From: Streptomyces liliiviolaceus | GTDB taxonomy: Bacteria; Actinomycetota; Actinomycetes; Streptomycetales; Streptomycetaceae | Reading direction: 5' to 3' | Assembly (NCBI RefSeq): GCF_018070025.1 | Contig: NZ_JAGPYQ010000001.1 | Location: 7,564,001-7,628,000 of the forward strand | DNA length: 64,000 bases | Shown here: piece by piece, positions 32,530 to 40,148 of the stretch | Numbering within the stretch: position 1 is the stretch's first letter | Layout of the letters: each line of letters starts with the position of its first letter | Made by a program: the position numbers and the translations under genes | Notes under the pieces: generated by a model | What the model was told of the DNA's origin: nothing | Seen by the model: only the letters and a program-made list of their open reading frames with translations | The model's database searches: none

Positions 32530-32858
32530 TGCCCGCCAAGACGCACCGTGCGGCACTGATGGCGCTCCAGCAGTCCGGGAATCTGCTCGCGGGAGGTCTG
32601 ACGCCGGCAGGCCAGGGTCGGACAGGCCAGCCGCCGTACGCGCAGCTGGTCGACGACCTGGTGGCCGTCGACCAGCATGCCCCTCACTGTTCGGCGGTGA
32701 TAACCGTGCACCTTCGCCGTCGGCGTCCCGTACACCGGACACGGCACCGCCACGTCCCGGGTCTGGGCCAAGACCATCACCGCGTCACCGCCGTCCTCGA
32801 CAACCAGAGGCGAAAGCCCCGAAAACACCCTCCCCATGAGGGAGTTGATATCCACCAC
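32530..32858 (-). pseudogene. ISL3-family transposase, N-terminal fragment
   Basis: The minus-strand frame reads VFSGLSPLVVEDGGDAVMVL, CPVYGTPTAKVHGYHRRTV, VRRLACPTLACRRQTSREQI and PGLLERHQCRTVRL, the N-terminal zinc-finger part of an ISL3 transposase. The first zinc-binding pair is damaged (CPVYG in place of CPVCG). The rest is missing. The C-terminal end of an ISL3 transposase lies 20 kb away on the opposite strand (12884-13102). Confidence 0.8.
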
Positions 32859-32955
32859 AAGATCATGATCAAGGGCGGCTACTCGACATCACCACCGACT
32901 ACGGAACGTCTTACAGTCCCACCTCGCCCGTTCAGACGTCACCTGCTGTAAGACG

Positions 32956-32990
32956 CCTTCGCCCCTGTCCGGCGCGGACAGGGGCGAAGG
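32956..32990 (-). terminator. Terminator hairpin after the integrase gene
   Basis: CCTTCGCCCCTGTCC, loop GGCGC, GGACAGGGGCGAAGG: a perfect 15-bp stem lying 5 bases past the integrase stop. It probably terminates the integrase transcript and shields the element from the left flank. Confidence 0.85.
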
Positions 32991-32995
32991 AACGT

Positions 32996-34084
32996 TCATG
33001 TGGTGATGGTGAGCGGGTTTTCCATGCTTTTCCAGGCTCCGAGGACGGCCTTGTGCGCGTCCGGCTGCAGGTGGGCGTAGCGCTGGGTGGTCTGGAAGCT
33101 CTCGTGGCCGAGGAGGTGTTGGACCTCGTAGAGCGAGACTCCCTTCTGGACGAGCCATGAGGCGCAGGTGTGGCGCATGGAGTGTGGCGGGTAGTGCGGG
33201 ACGAGCTGCAGCTCGCCGTCGTCGCCGAAGTGGTACGCGGCCTCGACGGCGGGCCACCACGTCTGCCGGCGCCAGTTGCTGTCGGCTAGCAGGCGCCCGG
33301 AGCGGCCCCTGGTGATGGTGGTGAACACCACCGCGTCGCGGTCGAGCCGGTGGATGTGGCGTTCGAACGCTTCCAGGACGTGGGGTGGGAGCGGGACCTC
33401 CCGGCGGCTCTTGGAGCTCTTGGGGTATTCCTTGATGCCGCTTTTGGTGTTGACCTCCACCACGAACAGGCGCGAGCGGCGCACGTCGATGCGGTGGCGG
33501 TGCAGGCCGGAGAGTTCTCCCCAGCGCAGTCCGGTGTAGAAGCCGAGCAGGCACATCGTCCGCCAGGCGGGGGCGAGTTGGTCCAGGATGCTCTGCGCCT
33601 GGTCGGGCGTGAACCACTGCGGTGGTTTGACCGCGATGGGCGGCAGATCGATGCTGCGGCACGGGCTCACCGCGATCACATCATCGTCGACCGCCGCACG
33701 CATGATCGACGACGTCAGGTTGTAGGCCCGCTTGATCGCAGCAGGGCCCGCGCCCTTGTCGACCAGGGAGCGGATCCAAGTCTGGACGTCCATGCGGGTG
33801 ATGGCCCGCATCTCCCAGTCCGCCCAGTGGGGCATGACGTGGTTCTTGATGCTCGACGCGTCGCCGCGCAGGGTGTGTGGTTCGACGATGCGGGCGTTCC
33901 ACCATCGGTCGTGCCACTCCCGGAACGAGATTTCACCGGCCCGCGGGTCGCGCACTGCTCCACGGGCGAACTGGGTCTCCAACTCGATGCCCCAGGCCCG
34001 CGCCTGGGCCTTGAGGGGGAAGGACTCGCTGAACCGGTCGCCGGTTCGGTTGCGTACGGTCGCCTGCCACCTGCCGGACTTCAA
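32996..34084 (-). CDS. Tyrosine recombinase integrase of a mobile element
   Basis: This 362-aa protein is a phage/ICE-type tyrosine integrase. Catalytic residues: Arg in LLGFYTGLRWGELSGL, the HxxR-H group in PPHSMRHTCASWLV, His in LLGHESFQTT and the nucleophile Tyr in TTQRYAHL. An N-terminal arm-binding (AP2-like) segment and a SAM-like domain (REWHDRWW) precede it. The start is uncertain: TTG 34084 is the first standard start, yet the family-like YLRK just upstream suggests a few more residues after a non-standard codon near an AAGGAG site. Excision and integration would be controlled by the adjacent Xis. The attachment site is not visible. Confidence 0.93.
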   Translation of the reverse strand: MKSGRWQATVRNRTGDRFSESFPLKAQARAWGIELETQFARGAVRDPRAGEISFREWHDRWWNARIVEPHTLRGDASSIKNHVMPHWADWEMRAITRMDVQTWIRSLVDKGAGPAAIKRAYNLTSSIMRAAVDDDVIAVSPCRSIDLPPIAVKPPQWFTPDQAQSILDQLAPAWRTMCLLGFYTGLRWGELSGLHRHRIDVRRSRLFVVEVNTKSGIKEYPKSSKSRREVPLPPHVLEAFERHIHRLDRDAVVFTTITRGRSGRLLADSNWRRQTWWPAVEAAYHFGDDGELQLVPHYPPHSMRHTCASWLVQKGVSLYEVQHLLGHESFQTTQRYAHLQPDAHKAVLGAWKSMENPLTITT

Positions 34085-34150
34085 TTTACGCAGGTACGTG
34101 GTACTGCTCCTTCACGCAGGGACGGTGAGGGCCGGAGTGACGGTGAGAGA

Positions 34151-34357
34151 TCACCGGCGGGCGCGTGGGGAAGCGACCAGCCTGCTGGCGATGAACTCCT
34201 CCAGCTCTGCGGCGGGGACACGGACTCGGGAGCGTTGCGTGCCGGTGTGCAGGTCGACGACGGGAAGGTCCCCGGCGGCGATGAAGCGGTAGACGGTGCG
34301 GCGGTCGACGTCCAGGGCGGCGGCCACGGCAGGGATGGACAGCAAACGGGCAGGCAT
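34151..34357 (-). CDS. Excisionase-like DNA-binding protein
   Basis: This 68-aa protein is a MerR-type helix-turn-helix excisionase (Xis/AlpA-like): LLSIPAVAAALDVDRRTVYR, FIAAGDLPVVDLHTG and the DNA-contacting tail RVRVPAAELEEFIASRL. ATG 34357 has AAGGAG 7 bases upstream. It lies 66 bases upstream of the integrase gene on the same strand, the usual order in actinomycete integrative elements. Confidence 0.9.
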   Translation of the reverse strand: MPARLLSIPAVAAALDVDRRTVYRFIAAGDLPVVDLHTGTQRSRVRVPAAELEEFIASRLVASPRARR

Positions 34358-34790
34358 GGGCGACTCCTTGGAGACATGGAGGGGAGGAAAGAGCCGGCGA
34401 TTGGATTTCGCCGGGCTGGCGGGCGGTCTAGGACGAAGGTCGACCAGCCCGGTCAGGGCAGTGGGACCGCATCGCCCGGGAGATGCGTCACGTGATGGCC
34501 GCAGTGAGGTGCGGACCGCCGAAGGTCGGGATGCGTGCGGCGGCGGGCCCGTCTCCGGATCTTGGGCCGGAGCGCGGAGCGGTTATTACTGCTTGAGTGA
34601 GTGGGCTGTGCCCGTCATGATGGCAAAGGCTGGCCCCGAAGACTCCTCTTCAATCCTTTTCAGAAGGGCCCGAATGCGCCCCTCGAAGAGCAACAAGGAG
34701 TCGCCTATTGCGGGCTGCGGCAAACTGCTCGACTCCTCACACACAAGTTAGAGCCACGTCGGCGCTCTCGGTCGTTCAATGGTCTTGAGA
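34358..34790. other. Gene-poor gap in the mobile element
   Basis: No gene is supported in these 433 bases between the Xis promoter side and the XRE terminator. The short frames are inconsistent with Streptomyces codon bias. Composition drops near 34560-34760. Confidence 0.5.
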
Positions 34791-34815
34791 ATCGCCGGTT
34801 TGGCCAACCGGCGAT
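34791..34815 (-). terminator. Hairpin after the element's XRE repressor
   Basis: ATCGCCGGTT, loop TGGCC, AACCGGCGAT: a perfect 10-bp stem 7 bases past the XRE stop on the minus strand. Confidence 0.7.
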
Positions 34816-34821
34816 CGTCGG

Positions 34822-35103
34822 CTATATTCCCCCGCCGTCGGCCCAGGGAGGCGTACCGGCATCGCCGAGGAGCGCCTGCGGGGTCACACCGAGGGCGGTG
34901 GCGATGGCCACGAGGTCGTCGACGTCGCAACGGCGAACTCGCCTTTCCAAGCGGGAGAGTTGGGTGAAGGTCAGGGGCCGGCCGAGGGCGGTGACGCGGG
35001 CGGCGAGGTAGCGCTGCGAGTAGCCGCGCGTGGTGCGCAGGCGCTCTATGGCGTGTGCGGCGGCTTGTCCGGCGGGGCCGATTTCGAGGGGGCATGGCGG
35101 CAT
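34822..35103 (-). CDS. XRE-family repressor of the mobile element
   Basis: This 93-aa protein is a small Cro/CI-type helix-turn-helix: AIERLRTTRGYSQRYLAARV, FTQLSRLERRVRRCDVDDLV and AIATALGVTPQALL. ATG 35103 (MPPCPLEIG) is chosen; no ribosome site is seen, so it may be leaderless. It is transcribed divergently from the replication gene and is probably the element's copy/transfer repressor. Confidence 0.8.
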   Translation of the reverse strand: MPPCPLEIGPAGQAAAHAIERLRTTRGYSQRYLAARVTALGRPLTFTQLSRLERRVRRCDVDDLVAIATALGVTPQALLGDAGTPPWADGGGI

Positions 35104-35172
35104 GGGTGTGTTGTAGCTTGCTTTCCCGAGCCAGGGGAAGCGGTGTGGTGTCTGCCGTGAGCGATGCACGCG

Positions 35173-35197
35173 AGGTGCCGGTTACCGGCACCTTTTT
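35173..35197 (+). terminator. Intrinsic terminator upstream of the replication gene
   Basis: AGGTGCCGG, loop TTA, CCGGCACCT, then TTTTT: a textbook intrinsic terminator on the plus strand in the divergent gap between repressor and replication genes, where no plus-strand gene ends. It may be an attenuator in the replication-gene leader or a barrier to read-through. Confidence 0.75.
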
Positions 35198-35248
35198 CCT
35201 TGACCGGCGTTTCGGGTTTATGGTTTCCCGGCCCCGCACGACTACTGG

Positions 35249-35268
35249 AGAGTTTGTAGGTCAACTCT
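35249..35268. promoter_or_regulatory. Inverted repeat, possible repressor operator
   Basis: AGAGTT-N8-AACTCT lies just ahead of the first possible start codons of the replication gene and facing the XRE repressor gene, a suitable place for an operator. Confidence 0.4.
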
Positions 35269-35272
35269 GGAC

Positions 35273-36262
35273 TTGTGCGCGGTGGGTGTGGCTGTGTTGT
35301 CCACGTGCCCCGGCATTTCGCCGGTACAGCGCCCCGAATCGCGACGAAGGTGGTCGATCGACATCGCCCGTATCCGCACCATCAAGCCCGAAGCGTTCGC
35401 CTCAGAGTCGTTGGCGATGGTGTCCCTGTCCGCGGAGCGGACGTTCTTCGGGCTGCTCACGCAGGCCGACGACCGCGGCCGGTTCCGCGACCAGGCCGCG
35501 GTCATCGCCGGCCTGCTGTGGTCGCTGCGCCCGGACCACGGCCCCGTGGGCGTCGACGACGACCTCAGCCAGCTCCAGAACGCCGGGCTGATCTGCCGCT
35601 ACGAAGGATGCGACGGCAAGCGGTACCTGCACCTCGTCACCTTCGCCCGCCACCAGAAGATCAACCGGCCCAGCGGCGTGCGCCACCCCGACTGCCCACA
35701 CCACGATCTGGGCCACCCCGGCCCTGTCCGTGAGCCCGCACTGAGGACTCACGCAGACCTCACGGAGCACTCCGTGAGTCCTCACGGAGCCGAGGCGGCA
35801 CCTCCGCTTGTCGAGGAAGGCGCTGGTCAGACGCCACTCCGTGAGTCCTCATCACCCACTCACGGAGGGCTCACGGAGGGGTCCGTGAGTCCTCACGGTC
35901 CGGATCTAGGACCTAGGAACGTGGATCTAGGATCTTCCCCTTCGGGGGGCGCAAGCGCCCCCGCGCCTGCGAGCGTCTCGGTGCAGGACCTGATCGGCGA
36001 GTACGTCGCCGCGTGTGCCGAACGCCCGCCGGGCAGCGTCCTGGGACACCTGGGACGCGAAGTGCGCAACCTGCTGGCCGAGGGCATCAAGGCCGACCAC
36101 ATCCGCGCCGCGCTGGTCCGGCAGCGGGCCAAGGGAGTGCACCCCAGCGTGCTGCCCAGCCTCGTCAACGACGTGATGAACACACCCACACGCAGCACCG
36201 CCCCGCGCCGGGCCTGGACCAACCCGGCCGATACCGCAGCGGCTTACGGAGGCCAGCTCTGA
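35273..36262 (+). CDS. Replication initiator / helix-turn-helix protein of the mobile element
   Basis: The protein has an N-terminal winged-helix-like domain of the phage replisome-organiser kind found in actinobacterial plasmids (ARIRTIKPEAFASESLAMVS, FFGLLTQADDRGRFRDQAAV, and KRYLHLVTFARHQKINRPSG with VRHPDCPHH). A low-complexity linker follows, then a C-terminal helical domain (QDLIGEYVAACAERPPGSVL ... HIRAALVRQRAKGVHPSVL). The family usually starts as MARIRTIKPE, so the true start may be near 35355, but no ATG/GTG lies there. TTG 35273 and GTGs at 35282 and 35288 are in frame. The linker is encoded by the phased repeats at 35759-35898. The next gene follows directly. Confidence 0.75.
   Translation: MCAVGVAVLSTCPGISPVQRPESRRRWSIDIARIRTIKPEAFASESLAMVSLSAERTFFGLLTQADDRGRFRDQAAVIAGLLWSLRPDHGPVGVDDDLSQLQNAGLICRYEGCDGKRYLHLVTFARHQKINRPSGVRHPDCPHHDLGHPGPVREPALRTHADLTEHSVSPHGAEAAPPLVEEGAGQTPLRESSSPTHGGLTEGSVSPHGPDLGPRNVDLGSSPSGGASAPAPASVSVQDLIGEYVAACAERPPGSVLGHLGREVRNLLAEGIKADHIRAALVRQRAKGVHPSVLPSLVNDVMNTPTRSTAPRRAWTNPADTAAAYGGQL
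35759..35898. repeat. Iteron-like repeats at 11-bp phase inside the replication gene
   Basis: The 9-mer CTCACGGAG or its complement CTCCGTGAG occurs at 35759, 35770 (complement), 35781, 35837 (complement), 35859, 35870, with partial copies at 35882 (complement, 8/9) and 35892 (7/9). Starts fall on an 11-bp grid. 35770-35789 is a perfect 9-2-9 palindrome. A GGATCTAGG direct repeat follows at 35902 and 35923. The set is best read as the binding sites of the initiator, that is, the replication origin. Confidence 0.75.
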
Positions 36263-36309
36263 ACACCACCACCGGCACCCGCAGGCGCCCACCGCAGCCC
36301 GTCGGCGCC

Positions 36310-36969
36310 ATGGCGGACCGTCTCGACGCCATCCTCACCGCCCGCGGCCTCGACCCCACAGCCACGGCAACGCCGCCACCGGAGGAACCGGTCAGCGCCC
36401 TGGAACTGGCCGACAGACGCATCCCCGCCCGCTACCGCGGCGCCCTCGCCGACCACCCCCAGATCACCGCCTGGGCCACTCAAATAGCCCGAACAGGACG
36501 CCCAGGCCCAGCCGGCGCACCCGGTATCTCCGAGGGTGGCTCACTGCTGATCGTCGGCCCCACCGGTACGGGCAAGACCCACCAGGCATACGGCGCCATC
36601 CGCACCCTCCTGCACCGAGGTGTGCGCCTGCGCTGGGAAGCCACCACCAGCGCCGATCTCCACGCCCGACTGCGCCCCAGCTCCCGCACCGGGCACGACA
36701 GCGAACGCGAGCTGCAGACCCTGGCCCGCTGCCCGCTGCTGCTCCTGGACGACCTCGGCGCGGCCAAGACGAGCGAGTGGACCGAGGAGCTGACCTACCG
36801 GCTCATCAACCACCGCTACGAACACCTGCTCCCCACCCTCATCACCACCAACCTCCCCACCACCGAACTCCGCACCACCCTCGGCGACCGCGTCGCCTCC
36901 CGCCTCGCCGAAATGACCGAACGCATCATCCTCACCGGCCCCGACCGCCGACGCGAAGACCCCGCCTAG
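36310..36969 (+). CDS. DnaC/IstB-like AAA+ ATPase
   Basis: This ~219-aa protein is a helicase-loader type AAA+ ATPase: Walker A IVGPTGTGKTHQA near residue 83, Walker B PLLLLDDLGAAK, sensor-1 LPTLITTNLPT and an arginine-rich RVASRLAEMTERI. It lies directly after the initiator gene, the common initiator-loader pair in plasmids and integrative elements. ATG 36310 (MADRLDAI) is chosen; the frame is open to a CTG at 36259 that overlaps the initiator stop, which might be a start. Confidence 0.88.
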   Translation: MADRLDAILTARGLDPTATATPPPEEPVSALELADRRIPARYRGALADHPQITAWATQIARTGRPGPAGAPGISEGGSLLIVGPTGTGKTHQAYGAIRTLLHRGVRLRWEATTSADLHARLRPSSRTGHDSERELQTLARCPLLLLDDLGAAKTSEWTEELTYRLINHRYEHLLPTLITTNLPTTELRTTLGDRVASRLAEMTERIILTGPDRRREDPA

Positions 36970-37096
36970 ACCCACCGAGCACGCCACCCTGCAGCCGGCC
37001 GGTCGGGCCGTCCCGGTTGGGGACCGTCGCCACCTCTCGGGGGACCGTCCCGACGGCGCACTTCGGGGACCGGTCCCCAACGAACTAATCGGACCC

Positions 37097-37243
37097 GGGG
37101 ACCGGGGACCGGGGACCGGGGACCGGGGACCGGGGACCGGGGACCGGGGACCGGGGACCGGGGACCGGGGACCGGGGACCGGGGACCGGGGACCGGGGAC
37201 CGGGGACCGGGGACCGGGGACCGGGGACCGGGGACCGGGGACC
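37097..37243. repeat. GGGGACC heptamer array, 21 perfect copies
   Basis: Exactly 147 bases of uninterrupted GGGGACC. The same heptamer, in both orientations, is scattered through the surrounding gene-free DNA (about 36,985-37,495), including GGGGACCGGTCCCC palindromes near 37066 and 37415. The gap 36,970-37,566 holds no credible gene. The array lies between the ATPase and mobilization genes and could be an iteron, partition or transfer-origin region. Confidence 0.95.
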
Positions 37244-37566
37244 GGGGATAACAAGCAGGACAACGCCTTACAAGAGCAGCCTCGGTCCCCGCAGCACACT
37301 CGGGGACCGACCATGCGGGGTGGCCGGGGACCGACGCCTTCGTCGCATGCCGGGACCGAGAAACGCGGGGACCGACTGGCACCACGGTCCCCTCAAGCGG
37401 GGACCAACCCCGGGGACCGGTCCCCGGGACCGGATGAAGAAGACCGGTCCCCACGGTCCCCGATCCGATGCATCCCCGCAGGACCGTCCCGGTCTTGACT
37501 GGCCTCTCTCACGCCGCGACCACCACGGACCGCGCCCCGCCTCAAATACTTCGTCAAGGGACTTCC

Positions 37567-38193
37567 ATGCATCAGCGTCACCCTCAGACGTCCACCGAGG
37601 CACACCAGAACGCGACCTCCCCAGCCCCAAACCGCACAGCAAGTTGGAGGTTCGGACACTCCCCCGCAGGGGGTACGCCCGAACCCGGCCCCGCCCCGGG
37701 GGTGGCGGGGCCCGTCCGGCGCCAGGGGGCGCCGGACGGGAAGGCTGCGACCGAGGGCGGACCGCAGCCAGACAAGACCAGCCGCAAGCGCAGGGCCAGG
37801 AAGGCGACGTCGCGGCCGCGTGACAAGAAGCAGCGCCCCGCTCACAGCGTGCGCCTGAACGCACAAGAACTCGCCATCATCCAGTCCGGCGCCGACCACG
37901 TCGGCATGAGTGTGGCCGGGTTTATGGCCCACTGCGCCCTGGCCGCCGCCCGCGACCAGTCGCGCACCGCGGCAGCGATCGCCACTGACCACGACATCCT
38001 GATGGCCTTGTTCGGGGTGCGCCGTCAGTTCGGCTGGGCCGGCAGCAACGTCAACCAGATCGCCAAGGCCCTCAACTCCGGTGGCGACGCAACGCACTTG
38101 GACGCCGTCCTCGCCGACCTGCAACGTGCCGCACAAGCCGTCCAGCGAGCGGCAGACCGGGTCGAAAACCGGCAGGAGGACCGAGCAGTTTGA
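37567..38193 (+). CDS. MobC-like relaxosome accessory protein
   Basis: This 208-aa protein has a basic, disordered N-terminal half (KTSRKRRARKATSRPRDKKQ) and a C-terminal MobC/ribbon-helix-helix-like domain (HSVRLNAQELAIIQSGADHV, GMSVAGFMAHCALAAARD, then RRQFGWAGSNVNQIAKALNS), a pattern seen in accessory proteins that help the relaxase at oriT. ATG 37567 (MHQRHPQ) is chosen. The TTG start of the relaxase overlaps its stop by four bases. A 13-bp perfect hairpin is encoded in its N-terminal half. Confidence 0.85.
   Translation: MHQRHPQTSTEAHQNATSPAPNRTASWRFGHSPAGGTPEPGPAPGVAGPVRRQGAPDGKAATEGGPQPDKTSRKRRARKATSRPRDKKQRPAHSVRLNAQELAIIQSGADHVGMSVAGFMAHCALAAARDQSRTAAAIATDHDILMALFGVRRQFGWAGSNVNQIAKALNSGGDATHLDAVLADLQRAAQAVQRAADRVENRQEDRAV
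37711..37740. repeat. Perfect 13-bp hairpin inside mobC-like gene
   Basis: CCCGTCCGGCGCC, loop AGGG, GGCGCCGGACGGG. It lies upstream of the relaxase gene within the N-terminal coding part of its partner. It may be the transfer origin stem or a regulatory structure. Confidence 0.6.
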
Positions 38194-39929
38194 TCCCCCG
38201 GATCCACCAGCAGGGCAGCAACACCCTCGGACTCCTGCACTACCTGTACGGCAAGGGCACCCACGAGGAGCACGTCGACCCACATCTGGTCGCTTCCTTC
38301 GATGGCATGGCCCCCGACCCCGGGCGCGACCCTTCGGTGACGAAGAAGGACCTCCAGCACCTCCTCGACCAGCCCCTGTCCCTGCTCACCACCGACCAGC
38401 GTCCCGAGAAGCACGTCTGGCACTGCTCGGTGCGCGCTGCCCCCGACGACCCGATCCTGTCCGACGAACAGTGGGCCGGCATCGCCCGCCGCATGGTGGC
38501 CGCCACTGGCATCGACCCCGGTGACGGCGCCGGCTGCCGCTGGGCCGCCGTCCGGCACGCCGACGACCACATCCACATCATCGCCACCCTCATCCGCGAG
38601 GACGGCCGCCGCCCCGACCACCACCGCTCCGGCCAACGCGCCCAGACCGAATGCCGTCTGATCGAAAAGGAACTCGGCCTGCACCAGGTCGCATCCGGAG
38701 ACGGCACCGCCGCCAAGCGGGCCACCAGCGCCGAACGCCACAAAGCCAAGCGCCAAGGCCACGGGCGCACCGCTCGCGATCAACTGCGCGAGTTGGTGCG
38801 TCGTGCAGTGGCCGGCGCGATGGGCGAGGACGAGTTCTTCGACCGGCTGGCCGCCACCGGCGTGCTGATCCGCAAGCGCCTCGCGCCCTCCGGTGACCTG
38901 CTCGGATACAAGGTCGCCCTCCCCCAGGACCGCAACAAGGACGACGAGCCGGTCTTCTACGCCGGCTCCACCCTCGCACCCGACCTGTCCCTGCCCCGCA
39001 TCCGCGACCGCTGGACCCTCCCCGAAGAAACTGCCACCGCCTCGGCAGACAGCTCCAGCCCGCACCAGCCCTCCCTGCCACAGGTGACAGGTCCCGCATT
39101 CGCACGGCGCCGGGCCACCGCCGCCGCATGGCAAGCCCTGCTGATCATCGACCACGGCGACGACGGCACCGCGGCAGCCCAGATCGCAGCGGGCGGAGAA
39201 ATCCTGGACGCACTCGCCACGACCTCCGCCGCCCGCACCCGCGCCTCCCTCCGTGCAGCGGCCCTTACATTCGAACGAGCCGGCCGCTCCCACGTGAGAG
39301 CCGTACGCGGACACGACCGCGCTCTGCGCCACGCCGCTCGCGACCTCCTCCATAGCGGACCCGCTTCCGGCCGCGGCGAAGACGGCGCCACCACCGCCAT
39401 GCTCATCGACATGGTCTTCTTCCTCGCCATCAGCTCAGCGAACTGGCACGCCAAAAGGCACCACAGCCAGCAGGCCGCCGCAGCCCACCAAGCCGCCGAA
39501 CACCTCCGCACCGCCTACCAGGTGGCCGCGGCCGAGCCCATGGCCGCCCTTGGCCAGCGAGGCCGGCGACTGACACCGCGTGCCCGACAGCGACAGGCCG
39601 GCCTGCTGCATCAGGTGCTGCCGGACCTGGCCGAGCGCATCCAAACCGAAGGAAGCTGGCCCGCCCTGGCCGCCACCCTCGACGACACCCGCAAAGCTGG
39701 CCACGACCCGGCCATCCTGCTCGCTGACGCCGCCCGACGACGCGAGCTCGACACCGCCGACTCCATCAGCGACGTCCTCATATGGCGCCTACGTCGCAGC
39801 GCCCATCTACCCGCCCTGCCTGAAAATCACCACGCCGCGTCCACCCGAGACAACCGGCGTACGACGGCCCCGACACCCACCACACCAGCGGTAACCAGAG
39901 CAGTAAACGACTCCAGCCGCCAGCGCTGA
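38190..39929 (+). CDS. Relaxase / mobilization nuclease
   Basis: This 579-aa protein is a MobP/VirD2-like relaxase that nicks oriT and leads the strand into the recipient. It shows HVWHCSVRAAPDDP, then the three-histidine metal motif RHADDHIHIIATL (H..DDHIH), near residues 125-137. The catalytic Tyr is likely among the N-terminal tyrosines (LLHYLYGKG). The C-terminal half is a long helical Ala-rich region. TTG 38190 follows AGGAGGA and overlaps the MobC-like stop (TTGA). No TraB/FtsK or T4SS gene is present, so the element is mobilizable and not self-transmissible on the visible evidence. Confidence 0.9.
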   Translation: MIPRIHQQGSNTLGLLHYLYGKGTHEEHVDPHLVASFDGMAPDPGRDPSVTKKDLQHLLDQPLSLLTTDQRPEKHVWHCSVRAAPDDPILSDEQWAGIARRMVAATGIDPGDGAGCRWAAVRHADDHIHIIATLIREDGRRPDHHRSGQRAQTECRLIEKELGLHQVASGDGTAAKRATSAERHKAKRQGHGRTARDQLRELVRRAVAGAMGEDEFFDRLAATGVLIRKRLAPSGDLLGYKVALPQDRNKDDEPVFYAGSTLAPDLSLPRIRDRWTLPEETATASADSSSPHQPSLPQVTGPAFARRRATAAAWQALLIIDHGDDGTAAAQIAAGGEILDALATTSAARTRASLRAAALTFERAGRSHVRAVRGHDRALRHAARDLLHSGPASGRGEDGATTAMLIDMVFFLAISSANWHAKRHHSQQAAAAHQAAEHLRTAYQVAAAEPMAALGQRGRRLTPRARQRQAGLLHQVLPDLAERIQTEGSWPALAATLDDTRKAGHDPAILLADAARRRELDTADSISDVLIWRLRRSAHLPALPENHHAASTRDNRRTTAPTPTTPAVTRAVNDSSRQR

Positions 39930-40148
39930 CCGGCGGAAAACGTGCGGTACATCGGTTCCTGTACAGCACGGCTGAGGGCTGCAGAGCTGGTAACACGACG
40001 TAGAAATCCGTGCCACGCCCTGGGACTGGCGGGCGGAGGCCATGATCACTAACCGCACATCTCGTCAGCGTGACGCAAAATGAGGAGAACTCACGCTTCA
40101 TCCCAGCTGGTCTGAGATCCTGGAGTCCGATCGAGAGGGGTCGCGGGC

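Noticed and set aside
37097..37243. CRISPR array
   Set aside because: The repeat unit is 7 bases and directly tandem; there are no spacers and no cas genes.
37000..37460. Minus-strand reading frames rich in Gly-Pro-Arg-Ser-Pro-Val repeats
   Set aside because: They are a translation of the GGGGACC array; a 7-base unit is open in several frames without meaning.
32860..40140. Attachment (attL/attR) repeats of the mobile element
   Set aside because: I compared the sequence next to the integrase with that after the relaxase and saw no convincing direct repeat or tRNA end.
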